The notes below the pieces were generated by a model, which was not told the origin of the DNA, did no database searches, and saw only the letters and a list, made by a program, of their open reading frames with translations. Below, in pieces: positions 35,850 to 49,600 of a DNA stretch of 64,000 nt. A program made the position numbers and the translations under genes. Positions within the stretch are counted from its first letter, which is position 1, and each line of letters begins with the position of its first letter. The stretch is taken from positions 124,001-188,000 of the forward strand of contig JAHQIW010005562.1 in NCBI GenBank assembly GCA_019055375.1. Reading direction: 5' to 3'. This DNA comes from Parelaphostrongylus tenuis. Lineage: Eukaryota; Nematoda; Chromadorea; Rhabditida; Metastrongylidae.

Positions 35850-36660
35850 AGCAAAAAGTTCATAATAAATTCCCAAAGTCGCCCCGTTTGGCCTTTATAC
35901 TTTCACGAAATGGCTTTTCAAAAATTTCGAACTATGCTCGCACACGATTCCACCGTAATATCGTTCCCAGCGCGTGTCAAAGCCATTTAAGCGCTGCTAC
36001 GCCAGTGTATTGAGTAACCGAGACATTTTTTCTCCAGTATGGAGCATGTGGAGTAGTCCTTTGGGTTAAGACCCGGCGAGTTCGACGGCCAGCCCTTGCT
36101 CTAAAGGCCTGGAAACAGCTCTTGACAAACAGCAATCGTTGAAAGGGCTGAATGCACCAATGTCCAGTCCTGTTGAAACGTAAATCCGTCAACACCAAAG
36201 TGTTAAGTACTTCAAAGCTCAGTGCGCTCTATGAAACTTGCTGCTGATAGCTGGCAACAGTGATTTTGACGTTTCCGTCGATGAAGGCCAACGGCGTCTC
36301 TCCGGTGGCGCAAATGCCAACCCGGACCATCACAGAAGACGTACAAAGACTGCGACCTATGGTTTTTGCTACTGCGGGCTTTTGCTGACCCTTCTTAAGA
36401 AGTTGACGCCGATTCCGGCTATTATGGGGTGGCTTGACTATGAGATTCCGCTCATCCGTGAAAGGCACCTCCGGCAAACGAGCATCAGTAATCAAGCGAA
36501 TCATTTGGCAATTCTTTGGAAGCCGTTCTTCTTTTGTGTTTGCTGCTGATTTGTCTTCTCCTTCTGATACAGGGTAGTTGCTGGTAGCGCTGATAATCTC
36601 AAAGTATGGCTGAGAGAAAGGCAAGGAAAGAGTCCCACCGTAAAGAATATAAAGCATCGG
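35850..36660 (-). pseudogene. Tc1/mariner transposase relic
   Basis: Read on the minus strand, the N-terminal side shows PKNCQMIRLITDARLPEV and FTDERN (first catalytic Asp, plus 36454-36456). It continues with RRQLLKKGQQ, SSVMVRVGICATGETPL and FIDGNVKI. After a frame change comes GFTFQQDWT (second catalytic Asp, 36164-36166). The third block reads SPGLNPKDYS where the superfamily has SPDLxP. A TAG at 36101-36103 and at least one frameshift inactivate it. Terminal inverted repeats were not identified, so element ends are uncertain. The family is recognised; the exact clade is not. Confidence 0.8.
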
Positions 36661-37009
36661 CCGAATTAAGTGTTATAATTGTCCGCATTGTAACACGCCA
36701 CTACAACTGTTTTAACATAGGCAAATTACTGTGTGACCAGCTCTTAACATTTTCAACCACTGTATCTAATCCTTTGCTGACAATGAGGGTCATTATGACC
36801 CTCAGCTGAGCGCGCCGTTCGTACGGCTACGAATGATGGTACGTGCTCATTTATGAATTCGGGTTAGCTAAGTTATCAGAGGGGCAAAATAATAAAATAT
36901 TGCTGATGAAACTCTTGTATAAATAAATTCAGCAGAATTAATGCTAATGTTACCCAAACCTTTGCTTTTCAAAGAAAAAAAAAACATATATTTGAGAAAA
37001 GAATCATGT
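36661..37009. other. Unassigned DNA
   Basis: May include the decayed 5' part of the Tc1/mariner element, but no motif was recognised. Confidence 0.3.
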
Positions 37010-38400
37010 TTCTAACGGTTTCAATAATCTCTCCTTTCTTCTTTATGTATTCGTAGTCAGTTGATAGTTTAAGAAAATTCCGAATCTGATGCTAAGCTTG
37101 TTGATTGAAAATAATTCCACAGAACGTTCTAATAGTAAATAAAGATTACGTTCTGCAATCGCAATTCAGTTTATCTAATTCATAGCGGATTTCTTGGGAT
37201 TATATAGTTAGATTCCAATACTTGTAAGCTCCTTTGCTAGAAAGAGCTCAAATTCTCATTATAAGAACCTTTGAGAACGTTTTTTCAGTAATAATAATGC
37301 TCAACTATCTTGAAAATTATCACTCTTGGAAACAATTTCTGTAGCATGCAACCGCATTTCAAGGATGGCTCGTGACTCGGTTTTTTCTAGAAAAGACATA
37401 TTCCCATGACTATTGGTATTCATTCAATAGTTGAGATTAGATGAATTCGAACGACATATTTCACTTCTCAAATGGTCTGCTTCTTGCGCTGTAACAGTCG
37501 GAATGAAATTTTGCTTCACGTTCGAAGATTTCTCGATGCATAAGGTTTTTTCTATAACAATCAATAACCCTTCGATAGCGCAATTCTCAACTAATTCGAA
37601 GAGCTAATTGATTTTTGGTGAAGACTCTCTGGAGCGCTGTAATTGTCAAAGGAATATTGGGTCTTGCACTCCAAGGGGTAGGACTTCACGACGTTCGTCC
37701 GAAGTTGTCGCTCTCTTTGCGACATACCGATTAACTGCTAAATCTAATTTTCTTTTGACTTCTAACAGTACAGCAAGGGGCTGCTTTCAAATAGAATGTT
37801 ACTGGGGAAGTAGTCGAGATCCGAGCTATCGAACAAATTTCAAAAGTCTAGCAGAAAAGCTTCGTTCGGCGAAAAATGCTTGAGTGCGCAAAATAATTTG
37901 ATTTTATTGTTAGAGCGCATTAAGTGAGCCAATCTGACAATGAAGTATACCTTCAAATTTGACGAGATCTCGGCTATAATGAAATTTCTGCAACTGTTAA
38001 AAGAATCAGGAAAGAAATTTCTTCCAAGAGGTGAAATCAAGATGCGTGTATTGAAGGTGGTCCAAGTTTTTGAAATCTAACAGTCTTTTAGCTGTTACAG
38101 CGCTACAAGGAGTCCTTTCTAGAGACCAAGTACGCTGTTGAAATTTCTCAGATTTGCCCTATCTAATCGTTACAAATTCTTTAGGACTAAAAGACTGTAT
38201 CCAAAGAGAAATGCTTTAATATAGATGAAAATCTTATTTCGACTGTTTTTAGCGAAAAAAAGCAGGCTTTTTGAAAAGAAAATACGTCGTTCGAATCCAC
38301 TCGATTTTGGTTACCAAATATTGCCAAAGTCTTGTAGAATGAAAAAGTACCTCTTTACCAAAGAACTCAGACAAGGCGTAGATAACGGAAAGAAAACGCT
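37010..38400. repeat. Modular palindromic repeat, copy 7 (module array)
   Basis: Module landmarks are CGAGCTATCGAACAAATTTC (37821) with TTCGTTCGGCGAAAAATGCTTGAGTGCG just downstream, then a diverged module (CCCTATCTAATCGTTACAAA, about 38158). Inverted modules lie to the left (TAGTCAGTTGATAGTTTAAG at 37055; AACAATCAATAACCCTTCGATAGCG, about 37555-37579). The tentative ends (TTTCTAACGGTTTC / GATAACGGAAAGAAA) pair imperfectly. Confidence 0.5.
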
Positions 38401-39437
38401 ATAAGTCTATCTCTTCTTCGTACACCATAGCTATGAGTAAAGAATTCGTACGAAATTGTGCACTGATCTGAGAAAGGGGAATTTGGAGTGCACTATCAAT
38501 TGAGAAAATGTTGAAATTTATCGATGAAGCGCGATCTCACGCAATAAGCAAGACTACTTGTGACGATCCATTCATTGTTTCACAATTTCAACCAGTATGA
38601 TATGATTGAATTGTAGGCTTATACAATAAGATACCAAAGGAATGTTCAGTAAAGGCTCTCAATATAACCTTTTTCTTATTAGTTGGTTTCCCGCTTGAAA
38701 GTATGGCCTATAAATGGTACAAGTACGTTATTCCCATTGAAAGATAGCCTACTGTAGTCCGTTCTATTATGTTCTATCACGTTCTATCTTGGATCAAGCT
38801 CCGACAGCCTGGTTTCGTAGCCGTCCGAGTCGAACGCCAGGCGCAAATGGCACCGTCCACAAAGGGATATAGAGGCTATGCAAGGACACAGCGCTCGTTT
38901 CTGTCAGGGCAACCATCGCAAACAGATTTCGCCTTGACAGATGGTACATCCACTTTCGTCAACGGTTTGCTTTCATCGTGGATCAAGTTGATCATCAAAC
39001 TATGACAAAACAATAGGGATTCAAAAGTAATAGAGGTTAGAAAAAGTTTTTTCGAGTAGCTTATGAATTTATGATGGGAAATGGAAGTACTTATGAAAAG
39101 CATTCCGAAATGTTCCTTCGCTCGTTCTTCGGAACTCCAGGAAAAAATTTTCAGATCTCAAGACAGCGATGTAGTAAAAAAAAACCTGCTGCGAATCTCA
39201 CAATTTCTAATATGAATCATTTATGTATATCATTACGTTATATATCAGTTCTATCATATCTTTCTACAACTACAAAATTGCATTTGAATAAGAAACAAAG
39301 GGAGAGTTACTGAACCTAAAGCAAAACTGTTTCTACATTTTTCTTATTCGTTTTCCTAAAAAATAATTAGTATCCGCAATCTTAGTTTTATTCTAAGGAT
39401 TTGAATACAATTTGAAAACCAAGACAAGAGTTAATTT
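38401..39437. other. Unassigned DNA
   Basis: A 78-codon plus frame (38769-39005) has no recognisable domain or splice support. Nothing else was seen. Confidence 0.3.
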
Positions 39438-39674
39438 AATCTAAATTTTAAGAATGTTTAAGCCTCACCCGAGGTTGGTACGCCAGGGTCAAACACCGGT
39501 ATTTCGGAGGCCTCGCCCACCTCGTCAGTGACCCACGTCCCACATTAACCCTGCATTGTAGCAACGAGGGAGGAGTGGGTCACTGACGAGGAGGGCGGGA
39601 CCTTCAAAACACCGGTGTATGACCGTGGTGTACCAACCTCGGGTAAGGCTTTAAACATTTTTAAAAATTAGATT
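39438..39674. repeat. Foldback MITE, family 1 copy 2
   Basis: A near-perfect hairpin of about 237 bp. AATCTAAATTTTAAGAATGT at the left pairs with the right end (ACATTTTTAAAAATTAGATT), and CGAGGTTGGTAC, CCGGT and CCTCGTCAGTGACCCA arms pair inward to a small loop. It is more symmetric than the 295-588 copy, so it probably inserted more recently. Confidence 0.85.
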
Positions 39675-40329
39675 GAATATTTTTTGCAATGTTTTGAAAA
39701 CAATCGATGGCACGGATCAGTTTTGTTCTATCAGCAGAGTTAATTTAGTATAAACACTTCAGCGAGTTGCTCTACACCGCGATCAGAAGAAAACGATATC
39801 CACGACCAGAAGCGCCATTGAATTCGAACTTCGATTATGATTATTGTTCATCACCATCAGACTCCTTCTATTGTCAACTCATGTTCAATTGAATTTTGCA
39901 AGAAATCGTCAATAAATTCTGAAATACACACTTATAATTTTTATAACTAACCATGTGGACATGCCCACATTATCTAAAGCGCTTTATTCAGACAAGATCT
40001 ACATCCTGACTTCGTTAGAGTTTCAGAAATTCTTAGTTGATCGACCACTCAGGGCAATATGATAAGACAGATTCTGAACATTGCTTTTGAAAATGGAGCG
40101 AAATTGTATCAATGGAGCCCGCCTGTTCTACACCACCAATAGCGTAGCAATTATGACAAAACTAACGAAATTTTAGCAGCCTCAGTCGACATGAAGTATA
40201 CCAAAGTTGTATTCTTATCTCATGATGAAGCTCAAAAGTTTGACGCGTAGTCATTTTTATTATGAATATTCACCACTTTATATTGGTTGCTCTGCCGCTA
40301 TGGCACTGGAACTTTGATACTGATCCTTC
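39675..40329. other. Unassigned DNA
   Basis: No feature was recognised. Confidence 0.3.
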
Positions 40330-40625
40330 TTCACAGTATTTGTTTTCACTGTGCAGTTCGCAGCACTTATCGCATGCAATTCGTTTTTCGCTTTTTTGTA
40401 TTGTCGAATACTGGTTGATAAGGTCACCTCGCAATCTCGCAGACATCCTGGCCGTGGTGTACTATACGGCGATCGTTGTTGAGTGCCGGGAGGTGTTGGG
40501 GGCTAGGTATAGTTCACGTGCGCCGTGACGAGCACCACAACCACTCGCCAGGAGTTCCTTACCAGTGTGAGCTAATGGAAATGAAAAAGAACTTTTTTAG
40601 TGGAGTTTTAGATAATGAAGTAGAG
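40330..40625. repeat. Dispersed repeat, family G copy 2
   Basis: It matches 19000-19560 in order (TTTTCACTGTGC, CAATTCGTTTTTCG, CATCCTGGCCGTGG, then TTTAGTGGAGTTTTAGA) but lacks about 250 bp of the interior. Confidence 0.55.
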
Positions 40626-40999
40626 AGATCCCTTATTTTATCACTTATGCTCCTATAAACTAGTCTCCTCATCCTTTTTGAGTCGTGAAGTGATACCAGA
40701 TTTTTTGCAGAATTAAAAAAAAACATTAACGTGATATTCAGCTTCCTAGGCTACTGCGAATCGTACACACGTCGAAAATGCATCAATTTTCTCTGACCGA
40801 GTTTAGTAAAGGGGATGCAGTATGCGTCCGTTATGGATCAACGATGAACGCTTCTTTCCGCATAATTTATCGCTAAACAATTTATGAGACACAGAGGGAG
40901 TATTATCTCACATCATGCACTCGTTCCTCTCACCTTGTCTTTTGTGTTCTATAGTTCTGGATGAAATTTTACTACCTAGTTTCACAATGTTCTCGAGGT

Positions 41000-41480
41000 T
41001 CTTTTCTCTTATCGCTAAACAAATGAAAAAACGACCCCTTTTGCTGGACAAAAAGTTTCCTCTGCACTCGTTGTAATCATTCAAAAGCTTGCAATTCCAG
41101 CTTCTGCGTTGTACAGCCATTTTTTGAATAAGCTTTTATTTAAGCACACGTGCACATTTCTCACAGAATAGAACTATTCCGTGGAATTATGAGTGACCAA
41201 TCGATAGCGTAAGTTTCGGCTATTACAAAAGTGTGCTTATTTCCTAGAAAGACCGTTTCACTGCGATATAGGAGGGGAAACAATATTGAGTTCACATACG
41301 CAGGCATTCATATTTCGGGCATTAGTGGGTTGGGGGAGGAGGAAATGAAGGGGCTGCCCGTGGTTTCGAAACAATGACCTATCGATTGCGTTGGCGAACT
41401 GCACATGTGCCTTTCATATGAATTTGAGAAAAAAATACCGGCTTGTCCCACAATTTTTTTTTTGGATTTTTACACCTTCA
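41000..41480. repeat. Modular palindromic repeat, copy 8 (left half)
   Basis: It begins GCTAAACAAATGAAAAAACG and TTTTGCTGGACAAAAAG. It has the inverted module AATCGATAGCGTAAGTTTCG (41208) and ends near 41420 in the middle segment (GCACATGTGCC). The right half is absent; a mariner relic lies immediately beyond. Confidence 0.62.
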
Positions 41481-41549
41481 TTATTCAGTTGTTATTTAGT
41501 TGAGAAATAATCAATCACCAATATATTCACAATCAAGATCGATGATAAG

Positions 41550-41990
41550 TCAATATCTGTTAAATAAGCCTTCCTCCCACAAAGAGTGAGAGTGGCGATC
41601 AAACAACCCGGTGACATCCTTTTTGACCTGGTTGTGGTCCTGAATTTTTCCTCCTGCAAATGTTGCTTCAGTGTGAATAAGAGATGTTTTCTCGGCGGAA
41701 CAGTATCAGGGCTATACGGATGTTGTGGCAATGTGGTCCGGTCCAGTTCTTCAAAATGTGGCGATCCAACTTTACAAGGAGACGTCGAACGTCATCCTGG
41801 AGAAAAATAGACACTGAGTCATTTCAAATGTTCTTTTCGCACTACTGCTGCCCAAGTGCGAGGTTCTTCCGCAGACTTCGACACTGATTGTCTGCTTGTT
41901 GTCAAACAGTTACCACTATGCTCCTTCAATCCCACAAAGCCGAGAGCATAATCCTTCATGCATGCGTGAGGTGCTCATTGAGACATCACT
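41550..41990 (-). pseudogene. Mariner transposase relic
   Basis: The minus strand shows LQDDVRRLLVKLDRHIL (second catalytic Asp region). In a neighbouring frame it shows LPQHPYSPDTVPPRKHLLF, corresponding to the third-Asp block SPDLAPSDYHLF with the catalytic Asp lost. It ends DVTGLFDRHSHSLWEEGLFNRY followed by TGA (plus 41550-41552), the usual mariner C-terminus. Several frame changes and stops make it an old fossil. Confidence 0.75.
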
Positions 41991-44900
41991 TTGCGGTAAC
42001 TTTTCTCAATAATAATTTGAGCGATAGTGTTACGATGCGATGACTATAGCAACTAAAATAACAACTTTTTGGCAATAACCTGATTCAAAATAGAAAAAGC
42101 AACTGGACAAAACAATGGTGCAAAAGAACACGGGATAGCAAGTTTTAGAAAGAGTTTCAACACAAGTTCGTAGTTGACCGTCAACTAGTGGATAACATCT
42201 TCTGACATCAACGCTGCGTCTCAACAAAAAATCATTGACGCAGTTGTAATACTATAGAGTTATGATGAGGAGCAGTGCTTTGAAGAGAAAATTCAATTAA
42301 GCCTTCCAATGCTAACGATGAGACCAACAACAAAAAATCCTAAATATATGACGGAAGAAAATAGTTTTGTTTTATGAGCCCACTGTGACGTGCGACTAAA
42401 ACTGGATTTCGAATGAGATTTTACGGCGATATTAGTTGCTGGGTAAGGGTTTAGGATCTATAGAACAGCACTCTTGATGGATATTTTGCGTAAGATAAAT
42501 ATTTCTTTCATTTTTCTTTTCTGTCCAGCAGATGGTATAATCTATGGTTGGAACCTTGAATGAGGTGATCAATCTGTATTTTCGATCAAAAAATATACAA
42601 ATCTTACCTGTAACTGTAACGTTATTGCATTAGCAAAAAGGGTCTTATGTGCTTCATGCAAACGATCGACCCAAAGGTGTAACCAAACTATAAAATTTGA
42701 AATAATCGAGAGGCAAAGATGTGAACCACTCAGCAAACTTATGGAATCACTCATTATCTATACTCTTTCTCATGTTTCTTAACAAATACTAGAACAATCC
42801 TCCAGTATACAAACAGTTCTTGAGAACACCGTGAGGTGATTCACGACAGTTTGAAGCCTTAAAATAATATACTTTTGCGCTTATAAAATCAACAGTTATT
42901 TGAAAAACTTGTGCAGAGTGGCCGATGTTCGGCCTTGAATATTCAATTGTATATTTATTGAGAGCACAATTGTTCTACACAAAGTTGAAAGTGAAAGAAT
43001 GTCTGGCAGATATTAAAATAGCAAATTTCACCAAATAACCTTGGACGAGTGCTAGATTGTTAACCACACATTCTTAGACATTTCTCCTCAAGCAGAACGA
43101 AGTCAAAATGTTGTGAGTGTGCCCATTGTAGATTATTCAAAACTCTTGAGTACACTTGTGACCGTGCTGATTCCTCAACAGGTGCTTGTAGCTTATCAAT
43201 AATCAGAGCACTCAAGAGTTGTGGCCGTCAGAGATTCATGGCAGAAACGGTGTTGCTTTGAGGATACGTAAGGTTTTCCAAATTGTTGTTCAACCTTGTT
43301 TAGGATTCAAGACAAAAAAGGAATTATGACAAAATTAGAGTTCTCATTAATTTTGACGTAAAACTGGAAATTAAAACATCAGTGTTTCATTCAAAAAAAT
43401 CAGAATTCCCATCAGAAAAATTTACAAAGCGGTGAAGCTTGCGCGTAAAGCTTTTCACATCATTTCTTCTTCAATCGTAATTTTTCTTTTCTCAGTTAGC
43501 AAGATACACTATGAGCCAATGTAGCCTCGTTCAATTTCCAAAAAGCACATATTTTAGGTCACGTGTGCGTTCAACTCAATGCCTATCATAGCAAATTTTT
43601 TTGAGAACATCCATTCAATACGTTGCTTTTTTTTTTTCTAGAGCCGAATGCCGTTAGAGCAACAATGCACACGAATCAATGGCTTCAAATTGTAAGTGAG
43701 CCGACTCAACAAGCGGCGCGCGCTAGTTTTCAAATGAGTTGGCGAGGTAGGAGTGACTACAATTGAATGCACAAGCTTTCAGATTCAATGAACATGATAT
43801 TTGTCGTTTGAAATGAGTAGCAGTTATAGCACCCTATGACAAAGAGGTAGGGAACAAAGTTAACAAAAACTGCATGTTGTCTCATTTCGTCCAACGTAAC
43901 CAAAGTGGTGCATAGATGTTTATCATTGCATATTTCAGCGATGCACTGGTGTGATGGCAATGGTAATTTCTTTCCATTTTTTAATCTATAGTATCCGTTA
44001 TAAACATTACAATGTTCGTGAGCACGGTAACTATGGTCCTGAAACCAGTTTCTAAGTTTTTCACGACCGCTTTATCTCTTTTCTTATTTCGTGAGTTGAA
44101 CAATAGAGGAATGGTCTCAAGAAACCACTAGCGAATCTGATTATTAATTGCTACACAATACTGATTCCATTGCAGCGCTGTGATTTAACCTGATATTGTG
44201 GGTTAATAGTAATCCTAAAATATATGTGATTACGAGTCTTGAGCATAAAAATCTCTTCTGTCTTTTTGAGATGAAAGTTTTCATGTAGACTTCAGACAAT
44301 GAGAGCGTTCACATTCAGTAACAAGAGGACCTTCACCACCAGCAACAAACAGCACAGCCGATACTATAGTGGCGCATATCGGAATGGGAAAGTCAAACAA
44401 GGAAAGTCTAACTCGGGACTTGTTCAAAGAACAAGCATATATAGAAAAAATAGACAAAGAAAATTGAGATAAGAGCATAAGAACACGCTACCAAAAGTTC
44501 TACATGAACTGTTATATATTAAAGAAAGTAAGAAAATGGCACGTAAGCAAAAATATGTTTCCACTTGCGAAGTTAGGTATACTGTTATGTATCTAAAGTG
44601 CAGAAAATGTTGCTAGGCAGAAGATACGAAACCGAAAGAAAGTAGATAAAATTCGCAGCTTAACAAGATAAGCAACTCATTCGATGGCCACCGATAAAGT
44701 GCTTAGTAATTTTGCAGTGCTCTTTACCAAAAAAGAGGAGCTTCTCATACTTATCAAGCGAGCTTTATATTCACAATGATCGCTAAACATTTGACCAGAT
44801 CAATGAAACACATCCAGAAGAACTTCTAAAAGCGATTGGAGTGCTGCAAGAGCTCATTGAACCCTCCTGACTAAAGTACAATGGTGTGTCAAAAATTTTT

Positions 44901-46660
44901 TAATTTTTAATTTTCTAAAGTTAATTTTAATTGCCGTTGATAATTTCATAATTAGGTGAGTAGAAATCTATAAGAAGCCATACTTACATAGTAACACAGG
45001 GAGGGACCTGCTGAAATACATTGTTATTAGATCGATGAGTGCTCTGAAGCGTAACGAGACTTTCAGTGAAGATCAATATTATGTATTTTTCACACTGAAA
45101 TTACTCCAGTCAAGTCTAAAGTGCTGCTCGATAGAGCCCTAATCGTTTCACCGATTGAAGGAGCAATAAAGCGGCATACCCCCTCTTCTTGTTGGTCCTC
45201 CACGTTAGTTATCTTCTTCAAATCCCAGATTGGACGATAATGGTAAGCGCAACGCTTATGTTCCACTTATGTTAGATAAGTGTAGCCGAAATAATGAAAA
45301 ACCTCAACTACCACAATGTGCTCACGTGATTATGGTTTCCGTCGGGAAGTAACCAATTTGCGATTCATCAAAATCTAAGTGGTGTACCACCGCGAGTAGT
45401 TATGACATAAGTCCGTCCAACACATAATAGCTAGCAATTTGGTTGCTGTGTGACGGAACATTGATATGAATTGCTCCCAGACATACCTCACTTTTCACAT
45501 TATATTCGATATCGCTTCACCTAAAAGTGGTGGCTTTTTCCTGTTGTTCACATCCTGGAGAAAAGTCCATTTTATTCACCCATTGCACGTTATTCTACTC
45601 GCTTGGCATATGAAAACAAATTCTCATATTTGGGTCAAAATTCGCATTTTCAATTGATGCATTTTACATATAGCAGCACCTTTTTTATTTAATTTCAATA
45701 TCAACTTTTCCACCAGAGAGATTCTCCTAAATTTTTCAAGTAGCTCATAAGTCAATATCATAATGTTATTGACAAGCTCATGATTGACTTGATCTTATAG
45801 TTCAGCGTCGTAATTTTTGCCAAGCTATGATCTTCTTGCCTAGAATATTTCGTGAGAATTTGAGTGAAGGAATTTTTCCGTAGTTAAAAATGCGCTATAA
45901 AGTCCAAAACATATATAGTCATTTTCAATCGGAACGATTTTCTGGTGATAAAATGAAAGTAAAAATGGGAAGCCTTCGATTTTGATAATGAATGACTAAA
46001 AGTTTTCTTTCATAAATCTTAAAGTCACAGTAAAATTTTTAGAGTTTGTCTACATATTTATTTAAACAGATATTTTCAACAATGGAATTATTTCATGTTT
46101 CATAAGGTCACTTGCTAACCATTCAGAATATGTTTCCATTTTCCACTAGTTAAACTTGCAGCAATTATAACGATGTCTCTTATGTAAAAATGTACGAAAC
46201 TTGAAAAAGTCTTTAACATTCCAATTAACAATGCGCGCGTATCACCTTGATGACTTTGCTTGATGTTCCATAGTATTTAAGAAGACTGAAAGCGTAACTA
46301 ATCAGTGCATTGAACTTTTCGATGTGTCAACATCTAGTCGTAGGACAGATTAATTAACCTCAGATCAAAGAATGCTTATTGGCAATTCTTAAAGTAGTAT
46401 TTACTTTTCTCTTCGTCACATAAAGATTTTTGATACCTGATTTACTACTTTTCAAAATGCCAAAAATATCTTAGTACAATGACAGGAAACGCCTCAGCAA
46501 GTTACGAATGATAACCTCTTTTACATCCTAAACAAACGAAATGAGTGTAATAGTGCCATGAATCAGGCTTCAGTACGCGTTTCAAACGTTTGAAAACTAC
46601 AGCAGTGGGTGTCGCTTGCTTTTTCGTGATTTGCGTCGTACGAAGAGATTTTCGGGTTTC
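41991..46660. other. Unassigned DNA upstream of the KCTD-like gene
   Basis: About 4.7 kb of AT-rich sequence without a supported exon. Several 60-80-codon frames have no splice or domain support. It may hold the promoter of the downstream gene and unrecognised old repeats. Confidence 0.35.
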
Positions 46661-46677
46661 AGAATTTTCACATTATG
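46655..46677 (+). promoter_or_regulatory. Possible SL trans-splice acceptor at the KCTD-like start
   Basis: GGGTTTCAG (AG at 46661-46662) lies 12 bases before the ATG at 46675. A 3' splice site this close to a start codon, with no upstream coding exon seen, is what trans-spliced nematode genes show. It could also be the acceptor of a 5'-UTR intron. Confidence 0.5.
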
Positions 46678-49600
46678 TCACGTTCTCGTCATGCAGATGA
46701 TATAATCAACATCAATGTCGGTGGCAAGAAATATACGGTTTGTTTTGCATCAAAGCATTAATTCCTACAATTTTAGCAGCATTGTTTACATGTCCTGTTG
46801 TCACTTCTTCGTCTAATTGCCTCATTTTAACATCTTAGCTGATTTTAAGTACATCAAACATCTCTTCAAGCGTGAATTTTAGTGCCGTGAAGAGCTTCCA
46901 ACTATACTGTATTCATTATCGCATTTACAGGTTTGATTTTTAGAGTCATAACTCAAGGTCGTCCTGATTGTTCCATTATATTCCTGGAAGTTCACTCTTC
47001 ATCGTAAACGGATGGTGCTCTTAGATGTAATTGTGACGTTGTGATGTACAGGGTACCGTTTTTCCAACAAAAGGGCTTATTCGGAGGTTCAGCGAAGCGC
47101 AAATGAATGCTACAACTGATATCTTTTTGATAACGAAACACCCATCATCTGGAAATGGCGACGACGCAAAGCCGCAGTACGACTTTCAGTCTGCAAAACG
47201 ATGAAATATTGCCAAAAAACAAATATCCATTCAGGTGGAGAATTTATTGTAACCTTCGCATACTCTGGAGGACAGGCCATTTTCCATTGTCTCGTAATGG
47301 ATGGATTGTAAAAGAATAATTGGCATCTCACCGCACGACTGAAAAGCTTTAACGCAGAGAAATACACCTTGACAAGTTATGCTTCACTTACCAAACCAAC
47401 CAAGCGTTGGGCGCTCACATTGGTTACTTCCGATCCACGTCTGTTTGTCTTCAGTCTTACAAGTGTTTTTTAGTGAAATTAACCATCTTAATTATTCTAA
47501 TTTTAGGTTCGACGCACAGACATGCTAGCTGATCCTCGATCAAAACTCGCTGAATGGTTCAAACCTGGAACTGTAAAACCTATAGCGACAGATAAAGTAC
47601 AATTACTAATTTACCTTTGGAAACATTTTTGCCGTGTTTTTTCGAGGCTTGGTTATACTTCATTTAAATTTTACGCTACATTGGCTACATTTGATCAAGT
47701 GTAAGCAGACCTCGAGAGAGACGGTAAAAAAATATTCTCAATGACTAGATAGAAATGTTCAAACGAAAACTGTAATAAAAAGTTGATTGAGACATGACAC
47801 TAATTTGCTTTTGATCGCTAATTCCCAACGAGAGAAACCGCCGTTATTTCAATTCTTATAGGATGAAGGTTAAAAATCCTTTCCATGTAATAACTGTTCA
47901 GGGTGGAAATTATTACTTGGATCGGGATGCCAAAACTTTCCGCCACATACTCGCCTATTTGCGTTTGAAGAAAGAGAAATTTGTGCCATCTCTCGCCTTG
48001 CCAAGCAAACCAGACGACTTAGCTAAGTAATGCATTGATTATCCTTTGAAAATTTGTGCTTTGTCTAGCTCTGAGTAATGCACTGCAAGGTATTGCTCAA
48101 TTTGCAAGCAAACATTCCAAAGACAAATTGAAACTCTGTTTAGTATAAGAGTATTCAACCGGTAAACTGTCATGATAGTCTCTAACCGTTCATCAGTAAA
48201 TTGTAGAGAAAGCCCAGATGTCTTCATTTCTTTCTCATAAACGCAGTTTTCTCTTGAAGAAAAAAAAAGTTTTTGACTACACATAAACCTTGTGTTGGCT
48301 CACGAACATTATATAAATCCGCATATTATATATACTTACTTATTTATTTATATACTTATTTATTCATTTATTTATTTGTTTACTCATTTCTTGAAGAGCG
48401 TATGTAACACAGTGATTAGAGGTGTTCTGCTCCGCACACAAGGTCGATGTCGCGATCTCACGCTCATGGCACCAAGCCATACATCCCTCCGAATTCGGTA
48501 AATTGGCACCAGACTTGTCTGAGAGAGTAAGGAGCACTGACTCGGTGCAGCGGTAGGCTATCGCGAGTCATTGTAAAGGTCAAATATGTATTCAGTCACG
48601 AAGCTAAAATCGAAGACGAATGAATGACAATGACACATCTCTAAGAGATTGATCAACGCCGTAAAAACAACTTTTCCTCAAACGGTGGAACTGAGACCGG
48701 ATAATGAAGGTGGCTCTATTTTTATTTCGTGTTTCCAATTTTCATGTTTTTCTTTTCATTTCCATCTTCATTCCATAGGTATTTTGCCTATATAGTCTTT
48801 ATGTAAGATTACCTGAAATAAATAATACCATACATCAACTTCTTTGCTGAAAAGAGACTTTCGGTTTATATTTCATGATGGCAATAATAATAGGCAGTAA
48901 AACATAATATGAAAAGAATAATGAAAATATGACATCGAAATTAATTAATGCAAGTCAAACAGTGTACAGAATGGAGCAAAAATAGTAAATAAGCAAGATC
49001 AATGTGATAATAGAAGATTGAATAAAAAATCAGCGGATAATCAATAGTAAAAAATAAGTAACAAGTAGAATTTAGAGATTGCGAGGATCAGTTCATGCTA
49101 ATAAAACCTATTAGGTTGGTGGGTGAGTGTGAGGCCTTAAATCTAGCTGAGCTGAAGGATCTCGCCCTCGATTTGCTGCAGAAATATCAAAGAACCGAAG
49201 AACAACACTATGTTACATCTTACGTACAAGTTACTCTACGCGATTTTGAAAGCTGGCAGTTTGAAAGGGAGCAGGTACGGATTTTGCACCATTGGTTGCT
49301 CACGATATTTTTATTTTCGTGATTATTCATACGGATCGTTTTATAAGAAGTAAGGAATTTCTCAAAAATTTGCTTCCTGTTTTCAGTATTCCGATTGTAA
49401 AGAAATGGCGCCGTGAAGAAATTTTTTATTTTGATAGGCCCATCATCATTTTTGTATACGATTCCCAGCGCTTTTACCACTCGATTTGTTTGTTCGTATG
49501 CATCCTGCTCAAAATCTCCAGTATTCGCATATTCTTTCGACAACTGCTTAAGGATATTGTCTCCGTTATATGACGTGAGTACTGGCTGGACAAATCTTCT

